Shown: positions 51,602 through 60,479 of the stretch, piece by piece | Position numbering within the stretch: the first letter of the stretch is position 1 | Layout of the letters: every line of letters starts with the position of its first letter | Source of the DNA: Microbacterium terregens | GTDB lineage: Bacteria > Pseudomonadota > Alphaproteobacteria > Sphingomonadales > Sphingomonadaceae | Direction of reading: 5' to 3' | NCBI RefSeq assembly: GCF_027922045.1 | Contig: NZ_BSEX01000004.1 | Coordinates: 248,001-312,000, forward strand | DNA length: 64,000 nucleotides | Program-made: the position numbers and the translations under genes | Notes under the pieces: model-generated | Told to the model about the DNA's origin: nothing | The model's input: the letters and a program-made list of their open reading frames with translations, nothing else | Database searches by the model: none

Positions 51602-52288
51602 TCAGCCCCCCAGCCCGACGAGCCGCAGCAGCGCGTCGGCCAGGCCGAACACGATCGGCGACACCACGCGCTCGACCACGTTCAGCTGCGGCGACAGCAT
51701 CGGCAGCACCAGCAGCAGGAGCAGCAGCACCGGCATGCCGAAGCGCCCGAGCTGCGCGTAGCGATAGGCGAGCGGGCGCGGCAGCAGCCCCTCCACCACG
51801 TGCCCGCCGTCGAACGGCGGCACCGGCATCAGGTTGAACACCGCCAGGAAGAGGTTGATCAGCAAGAAGTTGAGGAGATTGCTGACGACGAACCGGCTGA
51901 CGATCCCCGCCTCCTCGCCGGTGACCGTCGCCACAACGGCGATCAGCAGCGCGGCGGTGAGCGCCAGCAGCAGGTTGATGCCCGGCCCGGCAAGCGCCAC
52001 CAGCACCATGTGCCAGCGCGGGTTGCGCAGGCGCCCCGCATCCACCGGCACCGGCTTTGCCCAACCGAACACCGGCGCGCCCGAGACGGCGAGCACCAGC
52101 GGCAGCGCGACCGTGCCGATCGGGTCGGCGTGGCGAATCGGGTTGAACGTCAGCCGCCGCTGCTCGGCCGCGGTCGGATCCCCCAGCCAATTGGCGACCA
52201 CGCCATGCGCGACCTCGTGGAAGACGATGGCGATCACCAGCGGCACGAGCCACACGGCGATGGTCCAGGCGGTTTGTGCAATGTCCAT
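51602..52288 (-). CDS. Site-2 protease family (M50) membrane metalloprotease
   Basis: A 228-residue protein with five to six helices. The zinc motif HEVAHG (His24, Glu25, His28) lies in the first or second helix, and the third ligand Asp is in NLMPVPPFDGGHV. This is the compact YwhC/Rv0359-like branch without a PDZ domain. It cleaves membrane-embedded substrates, identity unknown. ATG 52288 gives the family N-terminus; the upstream ATG at 52327 adds 13 polar residues. It is transcribed with truB downstream. Confidence 0.9.
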   Translation of the reverse strand: MDIAQTAWTIAVWLVPLVIAIVFHEVAHGVVANWLGDPTAAEQRRLTFNPIRHADPIGTVALPLVLAVSGAPVFGWAKPVPVDAGRLRNPRWHMVLVALAGPGINLLLALTAALLIAVVATVTGEEAGIVSRFVVSNLLNFLLINLFLAVFNLMPVPPFDGGHVVEGLLPRPLAYRYAQLGRFGMPVLLLLLLVLPMLSPQLNVVERVVSPIVFGLADALLRLVGLGG

Positions 52289-52346
52289 GATGGGTGTGTC
52301 AGTGGCGATGCGCGGGGGCTGCCGCAAGTCCGAGCCTTATTCCTTT

Positions 52347-52459
52347 CCCGTTCGTCTCGAGCAGCCGTCGAGCTTGTCGAGACGGCCTGTCGAGAGACCG
52401 GGCGCCGCCCTCTCGATACGGGCTCTCGACAAGCTCGATCCCTACTCAAGGCAAACGGG
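52347..52459. repeat. Intergenic inverted repeat, family B (copy 2)
   Basis: Bounded by CCCGTTCG (52347-52354) and CAAACGGG (52452-52459). Inside are GTCGAGCTTGTCGAGA, CTCTCGATACGGG and CTCGACAAGCTCGATCCC, the same blocks as the copy at 14832-14940. It lies between the tdk stop and the M50 start, within the translation operon. Confidence 0.88.
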
Positions 52460-52477
52460 GAGGCGTGCCGATCGCGC

Positions 52478-53050
52478 CTACCCGCGCATCGCCTCGCAGA
52501 AATGCTTGCGGCACAGTGCGAGATAGCGGTCATTGCCGCCGATCTCCGTCTGCGCCCCCTCGCGCACCGCACGGCCCGCCGCGTCGACGCGCAGGTTCAT
52601 GGTCGCCTTGCGCCCACACACGCACACCGACTTGATCTCCACCAGCGCATCCGCGATCGCGAGCAGCCGTGCCGAGCCTGGGAACAGCACGCCCTGGAAA
52701 TCGGTGCGCAGGCCATAGGCGAGCACCGGCACGTTCAGCTCGTCGGCAACCCGCGCGAGCTGGTCCACCTGCTCCGCCGAGAGGAACTGCGCCTCGTCCA
52801 CCAGCACGCAGCCGACCGGCGCCGGCTCGGCGGCGACGGCGGCGTAGAGATCGGTTGCGGCATCGAACATCGCGGCCGGCGCCGACAGGCCGATGCGGGA
52901 CCCGATCGTCCCCGCGCCCGCCCGGTCGTCTAGCGCCGCGGTGAACAGCAGCGTGGTGAGCCCCCGCTCCCGATAGTTGAAGTCGGCCTGCAGCAGCGTG
53001 GTCGACTTCCCGGCATTCATGGACGCGTAGTAGAAATAGAGCTTGGCCAT
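52478..53050 (-). CDS. tdk: Thymidine kinase (type II)
   Basis: Salvages thymidine to dTMP. Walker A in YYASMNAGKSTTLLQ (8-21), Walker B CVLVDEAQFLS, the lasso/zinc cysteines CVCGRKAT and ALCRKHFC, and the substrate loop YGLRTDFQG. 190 residues, normal. Its ATG overlaps the vapC stop (ATGA), so it is translated after the toxin gene; the frame upstream is not coding. Confidence 0.95.
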   Translation of the reverse strand: MAKLYFYYASMNAGKSTTLLQADFNYRERGLTTLLFTAALDDRAGAGTIGSRIGLSAPAAMFDAATDLYAAVAAEPAPVGCVLVDEAQFLSAEQVDQLARVADELNVPVLAYGLRTDFQGVLFPGSARLLAIADALVEIKSVCVCGRKATMNLRVDAAGRAVREGAQTEIGGNDRYLALCRKHFCEAMRG

Positions 53051-53436
53051 CAGGCGAGGGTCTCGATGGGAAGAGGGGGCGTGTCGATCCGGGCGATCCC
53101 CCGGTCGAAGGTAACAAAGCGGTCGGCGACGCCGCGCGCCGCCACCAGATGCACCGCATCCGCCCAGTCGGCACCGGCGCGATAGCGTTCGATCGCCCAG
53201 GCCAGGCCCTCCCGGTCGGCCACGTGGACCGTCTCCAGCATCAGCAGCGTCGCCATCGCATCGGCGACGGTGGCATGGTCCAGCCGCAGGCGCTTGCCGA
53301 GCACCCAACCCAGTTCGATCCACACCGTGTGCGAGACCCACACCGGCTCGCGGACGATCGCCTCCGCAAGCCGCGCCTGGTGGGGCTCGTCCTGCAGGAT
53401 CAATCGGGCGAGAATGTTGGTGTCGACCGCCCTCAC
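53050..53436 (-). CDS. vapC: PIN-domain toxin, VapC type
   Basis: A 128-residue ribonuclease-like protein with the PIN acidic set: Asp in AVDTNIL (residue 5), Glu in WIELGWVL, Asp in WADAVHLVAA and Asp in VTFDRG. VapC toxins cut tRNA or rRNA when the antitoxin is lost. The start is a GTG that overlaps the antitoxin stop (GTGA at 53433-53436), typical of toxin-antitoxin pairs. Its own stop overlaps the tdk start. Confidence 0.9.
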   Translation of the reverse strand: MRAVDTNILARLILQDEPHQARLAEAIVREPVWVSHTVWIELGWVLGKRLRLDHATVADAMATLLMLETVHVADREGLAWAIERYRAGADWADAVHLVAARGVADRFVTFDRGIARIDTPPLPIETLA

Positions 53437-53696
53437 GCGGGGTCGTCATCCGCGTCGGGAGACCAGTTCAGGGCCTCCACCGGAACTGGCGGTCCCTCGT
53501 GGCGGTACAGCGTACGCAGACGAGCGATGCCCTGTTCGACGGTTAGCTGGCCGCCCGGGCGGCGGGGACGCAGGATGATAGCATCGGTCGACTCGACGAT
53601 GTCGAGCTCGGTGCCGGGTGCCCAGCCGAGCCGATCGCGCGTGGCCTTCGGCACCACGACCTGCCCTTTTTCCGAAATCCGCGTGTGCGCACCCAT
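53433..53696 (-). CDS. vapB: AbrB/SpoVT-type antitoxin, VapB
   Basis: An 87-residue protein with a swapped-hairpin AbrB DNA-binding domain at the start (HTRISEKGQVVVPKATRDRLGWAPGTELDIV, in parts) and an acidic C-terminal tail (NWSPDADDDPA) that should wrap the toxin. As antitoxin it binds VapC and its own promoter. ATG 53696 is chosen; the frame upstream runs into rbfA. The promoter would lie in or just after the rbfA end, 31 bases away. Confidence 0.88.
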   Translation of the reverse strand: MGAHTRISEKGQVVVPKATRDRLGWAPGTELDIVESTDAIILRPRRPGGQLTVEQGIARLRTLYRHEGPPVPVEALNWSPDADDDPA

Positions 53697-53727
53697 GTTG
53701 GTAAGATGCGTCTTACCGGCCGGAACG

Positions 53728-54129
53728 TCAATCGTCGCCGCCGGGCTCCTCGCGCAAATCCTGCGCGACCTTGGGCGCACGCAGCAGCGCGTCGATGTGG
53801 CTCGCTTCCTCGAAGCTGTCGTCGGCCAGGAACTTGAGCTTGGCGGCGTACTTCATCTTCACGCGGTGGGCGACCTCGCGCTGCAGGTACGCGGTGTTGG
53901 TGCGCAGCGCCTTCAGCACCGCCTCCTCGTCCTTGCCGAGCAGCGGCTTCACGAACACGGTCGCGTGGCGCAGGTCCGGGGACATGCGCACCTCGGTCAC
54001 GGACACCATGTGCTTGGCCAGCGTCTCGTCATGAACGTCGCCGCGCTGCAGGATCTCGGACAGCACGTGGCGCACCTGCTCGCCCACGCGGAGCGTGCGG
54101 ACGGAGCGTTCCTGCGGTTCGTTCTTCAT
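53728..54129 (-). CDS. rbfA: 30S ribosome-binding factor A
   Basis: Assembly factor for the 30S subunit, needed for 16S 5'-end maturation and cold growth. A single KH-like domain: [41 protein letters not shown] and [35 protein letters not shown] (in parts). 133 residues. It follows infB, as usual, but after a strong terminator-like hairpin. Confidence 0.95.
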   Translation of the reverse strand: MKNEPQERSVRTLRVGEQVRHVLSEILQRGDVHDETLAKHMVSVTEVRMSPDLRHATVFVKPLLGKDEEAVLKALRTNTAYLQREVAHRVKMKYAAKLKFLADDSFEEASHIDALLRAPKVAQDLREEPGGDD

Positions 54130-54141
54130 GGTGCAATCTTA

Positions 54142-54181
54142 GAAAAAAGGGTGTCACCCCGGCTCGCCGCCGGGGTGACAC
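54142..54181 (-). terminator. Repeat-derived intrinsic terminator between infB and rbfA
   Basis: GTGTCACCCCGGC pairs with GCCGGGGTGACAC (54151-54181), and on the minus strand the stem is followed directly by CCCTTTTTTCT. The stem sequence is the GTCA-CCCCGG subtype of the family A repeats (compare 31334-31413). It lies 6 bases past the infB stop and 12 before the rbfA start, so rbfA and later genes may depend on read-through or antitermination. Confidence 0.85.
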
Positions 54182-54187
54182 GGATAC

Positions 54188-57052
54188 TCAGAGCGTGCGC
54201 TCGCGCAGCTCGACCTCAAAGGTTTCAAGGAAGTCGCCGGCCTTGATGTCGGTGAAGTTCTGCGTGAACGTCACACCGCATTCCAGGCCTGCACGAACTT
54301 CGGCGACATCGTCCTTGAACCGGCGGAGCGAGGCGATCTCGCCCTGGTAGATGATGACGTCGTTGCGCGTGATGCGCGCCTTGAGCGCCTTGCGAATGAC
54401 CCCTTCGACCACCAGCAGACCGGCGGCCTTGCCCGTCTTGCCCGCGGAGAAGACTTCGCGGATCTCGGCGCGGCCCACGACCGTCTCGAACGCCTCGGGA
54501 CCGAGCTCGCCCGCCATGCCGGCGCGGATCTCGTCCACCAGGTCGTAGATGACGTCGTGATACTTCAGCGCCACCTTGTTCCGCTCGGCGATCTCGCGCG
54601 CCTTGCTGTTCGGGCGGACGTTGAAGCCGATGATCGGCGCGCCCGAGGCACCCGCCAGCGTCACATCGCTCTCGGTGATGCCGCCGACGCCCGAGTGCAG
54701 GATGCGCACCCGGATCTCGTCGGTCGAAATCTTGTTGAGCGAACCCACGATCGCCTCGACCGTACCCTGGGTATCGGCCTTGACCACCAGCGGATACTCG
54801 ATCGCCTGCTTGTCCTTGAGCGCGGAGAACATGCTCTCCAAGCTCGCGGGCGCATTGGTGGTGCGCTTCTGCTGGATCACGCCAGCGCGATATTCCGCGA
54901 CTTCGCGGGCACGCGCCTCGTTCTCCACCACCTGCAGCAGGTCGCCGGCCATCGGCACGCCAGACAGGCCCAGCACCTCGACCGGCATCGCCGGACCCGC
55001 CTGCTTCACCTGACGGCCCTTGTCGTCGATCAGCGCGCGGACCTTGCCGCTCTCGGCACCGACGACGAACACGTCGCCGACCTTGAGCGTGCCGCGGTTG
55101 ACCAGGATCGTCGCGACCGGGCCGCGGCCCTTGTCGAGCTTCGCCTCGATCACCGCACCCTCGGCCTGGCGGTCGGGGTTGGCGCGCAGCTCGAGCAGTT
55201 CGGCCTGCAGCTGGATCTTCTCGATCAGCGTGTCGAGACCGATCTTCTTGAGCGCGGAGACTTCGACGTCCTGCGTCTCGCCGCCCATTTCCTCGACCTG
55301 GACGTTGTGCTCGAGCAGACGCTCGCGCACCCGCTGCGGGTTCGCCTCGTGCTTGTCGATCTTGTTGATCGCCACGATCATCGGCTTGCCCGATGCCTTG
55401 GTGTGGTTGATCGCCTCGATCGTCTGCGGCATCAGCCCGTCGTCGGCCGCCACCACCAAGACGACGATATCGGTGACGTCGGCACCGCGCGCGCGCATCT
55501 CGGTGAAGGCCTCGTGGCCCGGCGTGTCGAGGAAGGTGATCTTCGACTTGTCCTTCAGCGTCACCTGATACGCACCGATGTGCTGGGTGATGCCACCGGC
55601 CTCGCCGCGCACCACGTCGGTGCCGCGCAGCGCGTCGAGCAGCGAGGTCTTGCCGTGGTCGACATGGCCCATGATCGTCACCACCGGCGGACGCGGCTTC
55701 AGCGCCTCGGGTGCGTCCTCGGTCGTGTCGAGCGCCAGGTCGATGTCGGCGTCGGACACGCGGACGATGTTGTGGCCGAACTCGGTCACCAGCAGCTCGG
55801 CCGTATCCTGGTCGATGGTCTGCGTCATGGTGACGGGCATGCCCATCTTGAACAGCGCCTTCACCAGGTCGGCGCCCTTCTCGGCCATGCGGTTGGCGAG
55901 TTCCTGGACGGTGATCGCCTCCGGCACCTGCACGTCGCGGACCTGCTTGGCCTGCGGCTCGCGCGGGCCGCCGTAATGGCGCTTTTCCTTTTCGCGGGCG
56001 CGCTTCAGCGCCGCGAGCGAGCGCGCACGCGCGCCGTCGCCATCACCAAGCGCACGCGTGACGGTGAGCTTGCCCGACTGGCGGCGATCGTCACCCTTGC
56101 GGTCGCGCGACGGTGCAGGCCGGCTCGGCGCATCGTTGCGACGCGGCGGGAGGGCGGCGCCCGTACGGTTCGCAGGCGAGGCGTTGTTCGAAGCGGGCGA
56201 GGCGCTCGGCGTCGGCGTGGGAGCCGGTGCGGGCTTGGGCTCGGGCTTCGGGATCTCGGGACGCTGCACGGGCGTGAAGCGACGCGGCGCGGGCAGCGAC
56301 GAGTCGAACTGCACCGTCACGGGCTGCGTCGGCTGCGGCGGACGCTGCGGTGCCGCCGGGCGACGCGGTGCCTGGGCGGCAGGGGCCGCCGGCTTCGGCG
56401 CGGCAGCGGCGGGCGCAGCCGGCTTCGGCGCTTCGGCCGCGGGGGCTGGTGCGGGCGTCGGCGCAGGGGTGGGAGTCGGAGCGGCAGGTGCCACGGCGAC
56501 CGGCTCGGAAACCTCGGGCGCTGCCGGAGCCGGTGCGGGTGCGGCTTCGACCTTGGGCTCGGGCGTCGGCTCCACGGCCGGGGCGGCCGGCTCGGCAGGC
56601 GCCGCTGCCGGCGCTTCTGCCGCGCGACGGCTTTCCTCGGCGCGACGCTGCTCCTGCTCCTGCGCTTCCTGGCGCAGGCGCTCGTCACGACGGCGGCCCT
56701 CTTCGAGCGCGGTCATGCGGGCCTCTTCGGCCTCACGCAGCAGCTTCGCCTGGATCTCGTGGCGAGACAGGCCGGCGTTCGTCGCAACCGGGTTCGGCGC
56801 GGGCGCACGCGGCGCTGCCGGGGCGGGTGCCGGCGCAGCCGCGGGTGCGGCCTCCGGTGCCGCGACAGGAGCACCCTGCTGCTGCTCTTCGCCCGGGCGG
56901 CCGAGCACGCGGCGGCGCTTGACCTCCACGACCACGGTGTTGGAGCGGCCATGGCTGAAGCTCTGCTTCACCTTGCCCGTCTCCACCGTGCGCTTCAGCC
57001 CCAGCGGTGCCCGCGCGCCCAGCTTCGGCTTGTCGTTGTCCGTCTCGCTCAT
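54188..57052 (-). CDS. infB: Translation initiation factor IF-2
   Basis: GTPase that brings initiator tRNA to the 30S subunit. The N-terminal 300 residues are Ala/Pro-rich with charged helices ([19 protein letters not shown]), followed by an IF2-N domain ([28 protein letters not shown], in parts) and the G domain: [38 protein letters not shown]. Domains II-IV follow, ending in LRERTL. At 954 residues it is a long alphaproteobacterial form. It starts 3 bases after the ylxR stop. Confidence 0.97.
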   Translation of the reverse strand: MSETDNDKPKLGARAPLGLKRTVETGKVKQSFSHGRSNTVVVEVKRRRVLGRPGEEQQQGAPVAAPEAAPAAAPAPAPAAPRAPAPNPVATNAGLSRHEIQAKLLREAEEARMTALEEGRRRDERLRQEAQEQEQRRAEESRRAAEAPAAAPAEPAAPAVEPTPEPKVEAAPAPAPAAPEVSEPVAVAPAAPTPTPAPTPAPAPAAEAPKPAAPAAAAPKPAAPAAQAPRRPAAPQRPPQPTQPVTVQFDSSLPAPRRFTPVQRPEIPKPEPKPAPAPTPTPSASPASNNASPANRTGAALPPRRNDAPSRPAPSRDRKGDDRRQSGKLTVTRALGDGDGARARSLAALKRAREKEKRHYGGPREPQAKQVRDVQVPEAITVQELANRMAEKGADLVKALFKMGMPVTMTQTIDQDTAELLVTEFGHNIVRVSDADIDLALDTTEDAPEALKPRPPVVTIMGHVDHGKTSLLDALRGTDVVRGEAGGITQHIGAYQVTLKDKSKITFLDTPGHEAFTEMRARGADVTDIVVLVVAADDGLMPQTIEAINHTKASGKPMIVAINKIDKHEANPQRVRERLLEHNVQVEEMGGETQDVEVSALKKIGLDTLIEKIQLQAELLELRANPDRQAEGAVIEAKLDKGRGPVATILVNRGTLKVGDVFVVGAESGKVRALIDDKGRQVKQAGPAMPVEVLGLSGVPMAGDLLQVVENEARAREVAEYRAGVIQQKRTTNAPASLESMFSALKDKQAIEYPLVVKADTQGTVEAIVGSLNKISTDEIRVRILHSGVGGITESDVTLAGASGAPIIGFNVRPNSKAREIAERNKVALKYHDVIYDLVDEIRAGMAGELGPEAFETVVGRAEIREVFSAGKTGKAAGLLVVEGVIRKALKARITRNDVIIYQGEIASLRRFKDDVAEVRAGLECGVTFTQNFTDIKAGDFLETFEVELRERTL

Positions 57053-57055
57053 GCG

Positions 57056-57859
57056 TTACCTGAATTCCTGCTTCGTCGTCGTCTGTGCGGCGGCCGAGGT
57101 TCCGGCAGCCGATGCGCCCTGCGATTCGGTTTCGCAAGACACGGAGGAGGGTACGGGTCCGATAAAGTGCAGCCATCGGGCGATCGCTTCGCCGACCCGA
57201 CTGGCCGCTGGTCTGTCGGTCACGCCGACATGTACCACATTTTCGCGCCCCAGCGCCAAGGACAATATGGTACGCCCGACGGGCAATTCCAATCCCCTGA
57301 CGCCACTGCCTTCGCGATCGGACCCGACGCGCCATGCCTGGGCGAGCTTGCCCGCCCCGTCGGCACCCGCGTCGGAGGCGTGGTAGAGTGCGTGAAGCTG
57401 GCCGCTGCGCGCCGCCTTCACGATCCGCTCGCCACCCGTAACCAGCTTGCCCGAACGCGCCTCCAGCCCGAGCCGTTCGAGCGCGGCGCGTTGCAGCGCC
57501 TGTTCGATGCGGTCGGAGAGGTCGTCGGGAATCGTGATCGCCTGCGTCTTGAAGGCGCGCGACAGCGCACCCTTCAGCCGGCCCTTGGCGATCGCCGCGT
57601 CGAGCGTGGCGCGATCGACGCCGATCCAGGCGCCGCGACCGGGTGCCTTGGCATGGACGTCGGGCAGCACCTCGCCGTCCGGAGACAGCGCGAGGCGCAC
57701 GAGCGCGCCCCGCTCACCCGTCTCGCGGGTGAGGATGCAGCTGCGCTCCGGCCCCTCGCGCGGTTCGCGCGGAGGCCGGGGCGTGGCGGGATTACGCTGT
57801 CCGCGGTGCCCGGAGGCGCGCGGGGTTACCGAAGCGGCATCATTGCGAGGGTTCCGCAT
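57056..57859 (-). CDS. YlxR/DUF448 RNA-binding protein with C-terminal L7Ae-like region
   Basis: A 267-residue protein encoded between nusA and infB, as ylxR usually is. The DUF448 block is PERSCILTRETGERGALVRLALSPDGEVLPDVHAKAPGRGAWIGVDR (in parts), preceded by a basic, disordered stretch. A longer second half (RAALERLGLEARSGKLVTGGERIVKAA ... LYHASDAGADG) resembles the L7Ae-type fold fused to YlxR in alphaproteobacteria. It probably binds RNA; its role is poorly known. ATG 57859 overlaps the tautomerase gene by 20 bases. Confidence 0.88.
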   Translation of the reverse strand: MRNPRNDAASVTPRASGHRGQRNPATPRPPREPREGPERSCILTRETGERGALVRLALSPDGEVLPDVHAKAPGRGAWIGVDRATLDAAIAKGRLKGALSRAFKTQAITIPDDLSDRIEQALQRAALERLGLEARSGKLVTGGERIVKAARSGQLHALYHASDAGADGAGKLAQAWRVGSDREGSGVRGLELPVGRTILSLALGRENVVHVGVTDRPAASRVGEAIARWLHFIGPVPSSVSCETESQGASAAGTSAAAQTTTKQEFR

Positions 57860-58076
57860 GCGCGTCCTCCCTCGCTTGGGGCGTGCCGGCATCGCGGTCC
57901 GCGATCAGCTGGCCGCCCGCACCATAATTCTCAGTCGAGAGCTCGGTGATGTTGATCTGGACGGCGGCCGGGTTCTTGCCCAGCCGCTCGACCAGCGAAC
58001 GCGTGACGTCGGCGACAATCGCCGCCTTCTGCTCGCGCGAGGCGGCGCCGGCCAGGCGAATGTCGACGAACGGCAT
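57840..58076 (-). CDS. 4-oxalocrotonate tautomerase family protein
   Basis: A 78-residue protein beginning MPFVDIRLAGAAS. Removal of Met would expose Pro1, the catalytic base of the family. ISREQK-type helix EQKAAIVADVTRSLVERLGK and INITELSTENYGAGGQ complete the beta-alpha-beta unit. A charged tail of about 16 residues follows the usual end. Its ATG overlaps the nusA stop (ATGA) and its end overlaps ylxR, so it is translated as part of the nusA-infB operon, which is an unusual place for it. Confidence 0.88.
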   Translation of the reverse strand: MPFVDIRLAGAASREQKAAIVADVTRSLVERLGKNPAAVQINITELSTENYGAGGQLIADRDAGTPQAREDAHAEPSQ

Positions 58077-59701
58077 CAGGCCTCGGCCTCCTCGCCGGTG
58101 GACGCTTCGGCCGGAGCCTCGCCCGCTTCCTCGTCATCGAACCAGTGCGCACGCGCGGCCATGATGATCTCGTTGCCCTGCTCGTCCGACAGCCCGTACT
58201 CGGCCAGGATGCCGCCCTTGGGCTCGCTGCGCTTGGCCGCATCGTCGTTGCGACGGCGCGGCTCGGCGCGCTTCTTCTCGACCAGCTCGTCGGTGGCGAG
58301 ATCGGCCAGGTCGTCGAGCGTCTTGATGCCCGCCTTGCCGAGCGTGACCAGCATCGCCTCGGTCAGGTACGGCATCTCGGCCAGCGCGTCGTCGACGCCC
58401 AGGGCACGGCGTGCCTCGCGGTTCGCTTCCTCGCGACGCTCCAGCGCTTCCTGCGCGCGGTTCTGGAGCTCGGCGGCGAGGTCCTCGTCGAAGCCCTCGA
58501 TCGCGGCAAGCTCGTCCACCTCGACATAGGCGACTTCTTCCAGCTCGCCGAAGCCCTCGGCGACCAGCAGCTGCGCCAGCGTCTCGTCGACGTCGAGCTC
58601 GCGCTCGAACATCGCGGACCGCTCGACGAATTCCTTCTGGCGCTTCTCCGAAGCATCCGCCTCGGTCAGGATGTCGATCGCCTTGGCGGTCAGCTGGCTG
58701 GCCAGGCGCACATTCTGGCCGCGGCGGCCAATCGCGAGGCTCAGCTGATCGTCAGGGACGACCACCTCGATGCGATCCTCTTCCTCGTCGATCACGACGC
58801 GGCTGACGTTTGCCGGCTGCAGCGCGTTGACGACAAAGGTCGCGGTGTCTTCCGACCAGGGGATGATGTCGATCTTCTCGCCCTGCATTTCCTGGACGAC
58901 GGCCTGGACGCGGCTGCCCTTCATGCCGACGCACGCGCCGACCGGGTCGATCGAGCTGTCGCGGCTGATGACGCCGATCTTGGCGCGCGAGCCCGGGTCG
59001 CGGGCGGCCGCCTTGATCTCGATGATGCCGTCGTAGATCTCGGGCACTTCCTGCGCGAACAGCTTCTTCATGAAGTCCGGGTGCGCACGGCTCAGGAAAA
59101 TCTGCGGTCCGCGGTTTTCGCGGCGGACGTTCAGGATCAGCGAGCGGGTGCGGTCGCCGACGCGCACCGCTTCGCGCGGGATCTGCTGGTCGCGGCGGAT
59201 CACGCCCTCGGCGCGACCCAGGTCGACCACGACGTGGCCGAACTCGACGCGCTTGACGACGCCGGTGATGATCTCACCCACGCGGTCCTTGAACTCTTCG
59301 TACTGGCGCTCGCGCTCTGCGTCGCGGACCTTCTGGAAGATCACCTGCTTGGCGGCCTGCGCCGCGATGCGGCCGAATTCGATCGGGGGCAGCGGATCGA
59401 CGATATAGTCGCCGACGACCGCGCCCTTCTGCAGCTTCTGCGCCTGGGCGACGTCGACCTGCTTGAAATAGTCGTCGACGGCCTCGACCACCTCGACCAC
59501 GCGCCACAGGCGCAGGTCGCCGGTGTTGGGGTCGAGCTTGGCGCGGATGTCGTTCTCGGCGCCATAGCGCGCACGGGCGGCGCGCTGGATCGCGTCCTCC
59601 ATCGCCTCGATGACGATGCCCTTGTCGATCAGCTTCTCGCGCGCGACCGAATCGGCGATCGCGATCAGTTCGGCGCGGTTGGCGGTAACGGCAGTGGCCA
59701 T
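58076..59701 (-). CDS. nusA: Transcription termination/antitermination protein NusA
   Basis: Binds RNA polymerase and nascent RNA to tune pausing, termination and antitermination. N-terminal polymerase-binding domain (AIQRAARARYGAENDIRA), S1 domain (GEIITGVVKRVEFGHVVVDLG), two KH domains (GACVGMKGSRVQAVVQEM; LAIGRRGQNVRLASQL) and C-terminal helix-hairpin-helix/AR repeats are in order. 541 residues, with an acidic Glu/Ala-rich end. It starts 4 bases after rimP. Confidence 0.97.
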   Translation of the reverse strand: MATAVTANRAELIAIADSVAREKLIDKGIVIEAMEDAIQRAARARYGAENDIRAKLDPNTGDLRLWRVVEVVEAVDDYFKQVDVAQAQKLQKGAVVGDYIVDPLPPIEFGRIAAQAAKQVIFQKVRDAERERQYEEFKDRVGEIITGVVKRVEFGHVVVDLGRAEGVIRRDQQIPREAVRVGDRTRSLILNVRRENRGPQIFLSRAHPDFMKKLFAQEVPEIYDGIIEIKAAARDPGSRAKIGVISRDSSIDPVGACVGMKGSRVQAVVQEMQGEKIDIIPWSEDTATFVVNALQPANVSRVVIDEEEDRIEVVVPDDQLSLAIGRRGQNVRLASQLTAKAIDILTEADASEKRQKEFVERSAMFERELDVDETLAQLLVAEGFGELEEVAYVEVDELAAIEGFDEDLAAELQNRAQEALERREEANREARRALGVDDALAEMPYLTEAMLVTLGKAGIKTLDDLADLATDELVEKKRAEPRRRNDDAAKRSEPKGGILAEYGLSDEQGNEIIMAARAHWFDDEEAGEAPAEASTGEEAEA

Positions 59702-59705
59702 GGGC

Positions 59706-60248
59706 TTACCCTTCTACTTCGATGATGTCGTCCGCCCCGCTCGCGTCGAGCGGCTGGGTGGCGGCGAGGAGCTTGTCGGTGATGGTGAGCTTGGCGTCGG
59801 CGACGGCGGCGAACGGCACCGTCATCGCGCGGAACTTGCGCACGTCGATCGTGATCTGGTCGCCCTCGACGCCGACGAGGTCGCCGGTGAGCTGCTTGCG
59901 CCCCTCGATCGGCTCAGCCAGCGTGATGCGCGCTTCCTGCCCTGCCCAGTCGGCAAAGTCCTGAAGCCGCGTCAACGGACGGTCGATGCCGGGCGACGAC
60001 ACTTCCAGCCGGTACGCGCCCTCGATCGGGTCGCGGCCCTCCGCCTCCAGCGCGTCGAACACGTCGGACAGGCGACGCGACAGCGTGGCGCAGTCGTCGA
60101 TGGTCAGCTGGCGGGTGTCGGGGCGCTCGGCCATGACCTGCAGCGTCGGATCCGACTTGCCGCCGAACATCTTCACGCGCACCAGCGCCAGCCCCAGGGC
60201 CTTGGCCTCGGGCTCGATCAGCCGGTTGAGTTCGGCGATGTCCGCCAA
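59706..60248 (-). CDS. rimP: Ribosome maturation factor RimP
   Basis: Needed for 30S maturation. Family blocks: ALGLALVRVKMFGGKSDPTLQVMAERPD, TIDDCATLSRRLSDVFDALE and YRLEVSSPGIDRPLTRLQDF (in parts), with a C-terminal SH3-like domain. The start is set at TTG 60246-60248 (GGAG seven bases upstream), giving 180 residues and the normal N-terminus LADIAELNRLIEPEA. The frame runs on to an ATG at 60362, but the extra 38 residues look non-coding. First gene of the nusA-infB operon here. Confidence 0.9.
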   Translation of the reverse strand: MADIAELNRLIEPEAKALGLALVRVKMFGGKSDPTLQVMAERPDTRQLTIDDCATLSRRLSDVFDALEAEGRDPIEGAYRLEVSSPGIDRPLTRLQDFADWAGQEARITLAEPIEGRKQLTGDLVGVEGDQITIDVRKFRAMTVPFAAVADAKLTITDKLLAATQPLDASGADDIIEVEG

Positions 60249-60479
60249 TCCACGCTCCAGTTCGTTGCGGCCGGCCAAGCGCCGGTCCTTAGAGTCGGTT
60301 CGAACCAAGGTACGCCCCGCCGCCGCCGGACCCGTGGGGTCCGACCTCGCCAAGGTTTCCAATGTCGAGAACAGCCGCGATATAGGGCGTTCGCCGGATC
60401 AGGACAAGCGCGAAACGCGCGCAGGGTCTGCGCAACGCCGCACCGCTGCCTGCGTTGAGGCAGCAACAGGGAGACGTTC

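Noticed and set aside
54557..57949. Open plus-strand frame of about 1130 codons opposite infB and ylxR
   Set aside because: Low-complexity Arg/Gly/His translation; the minus strand carries fully recognisable IF-2.
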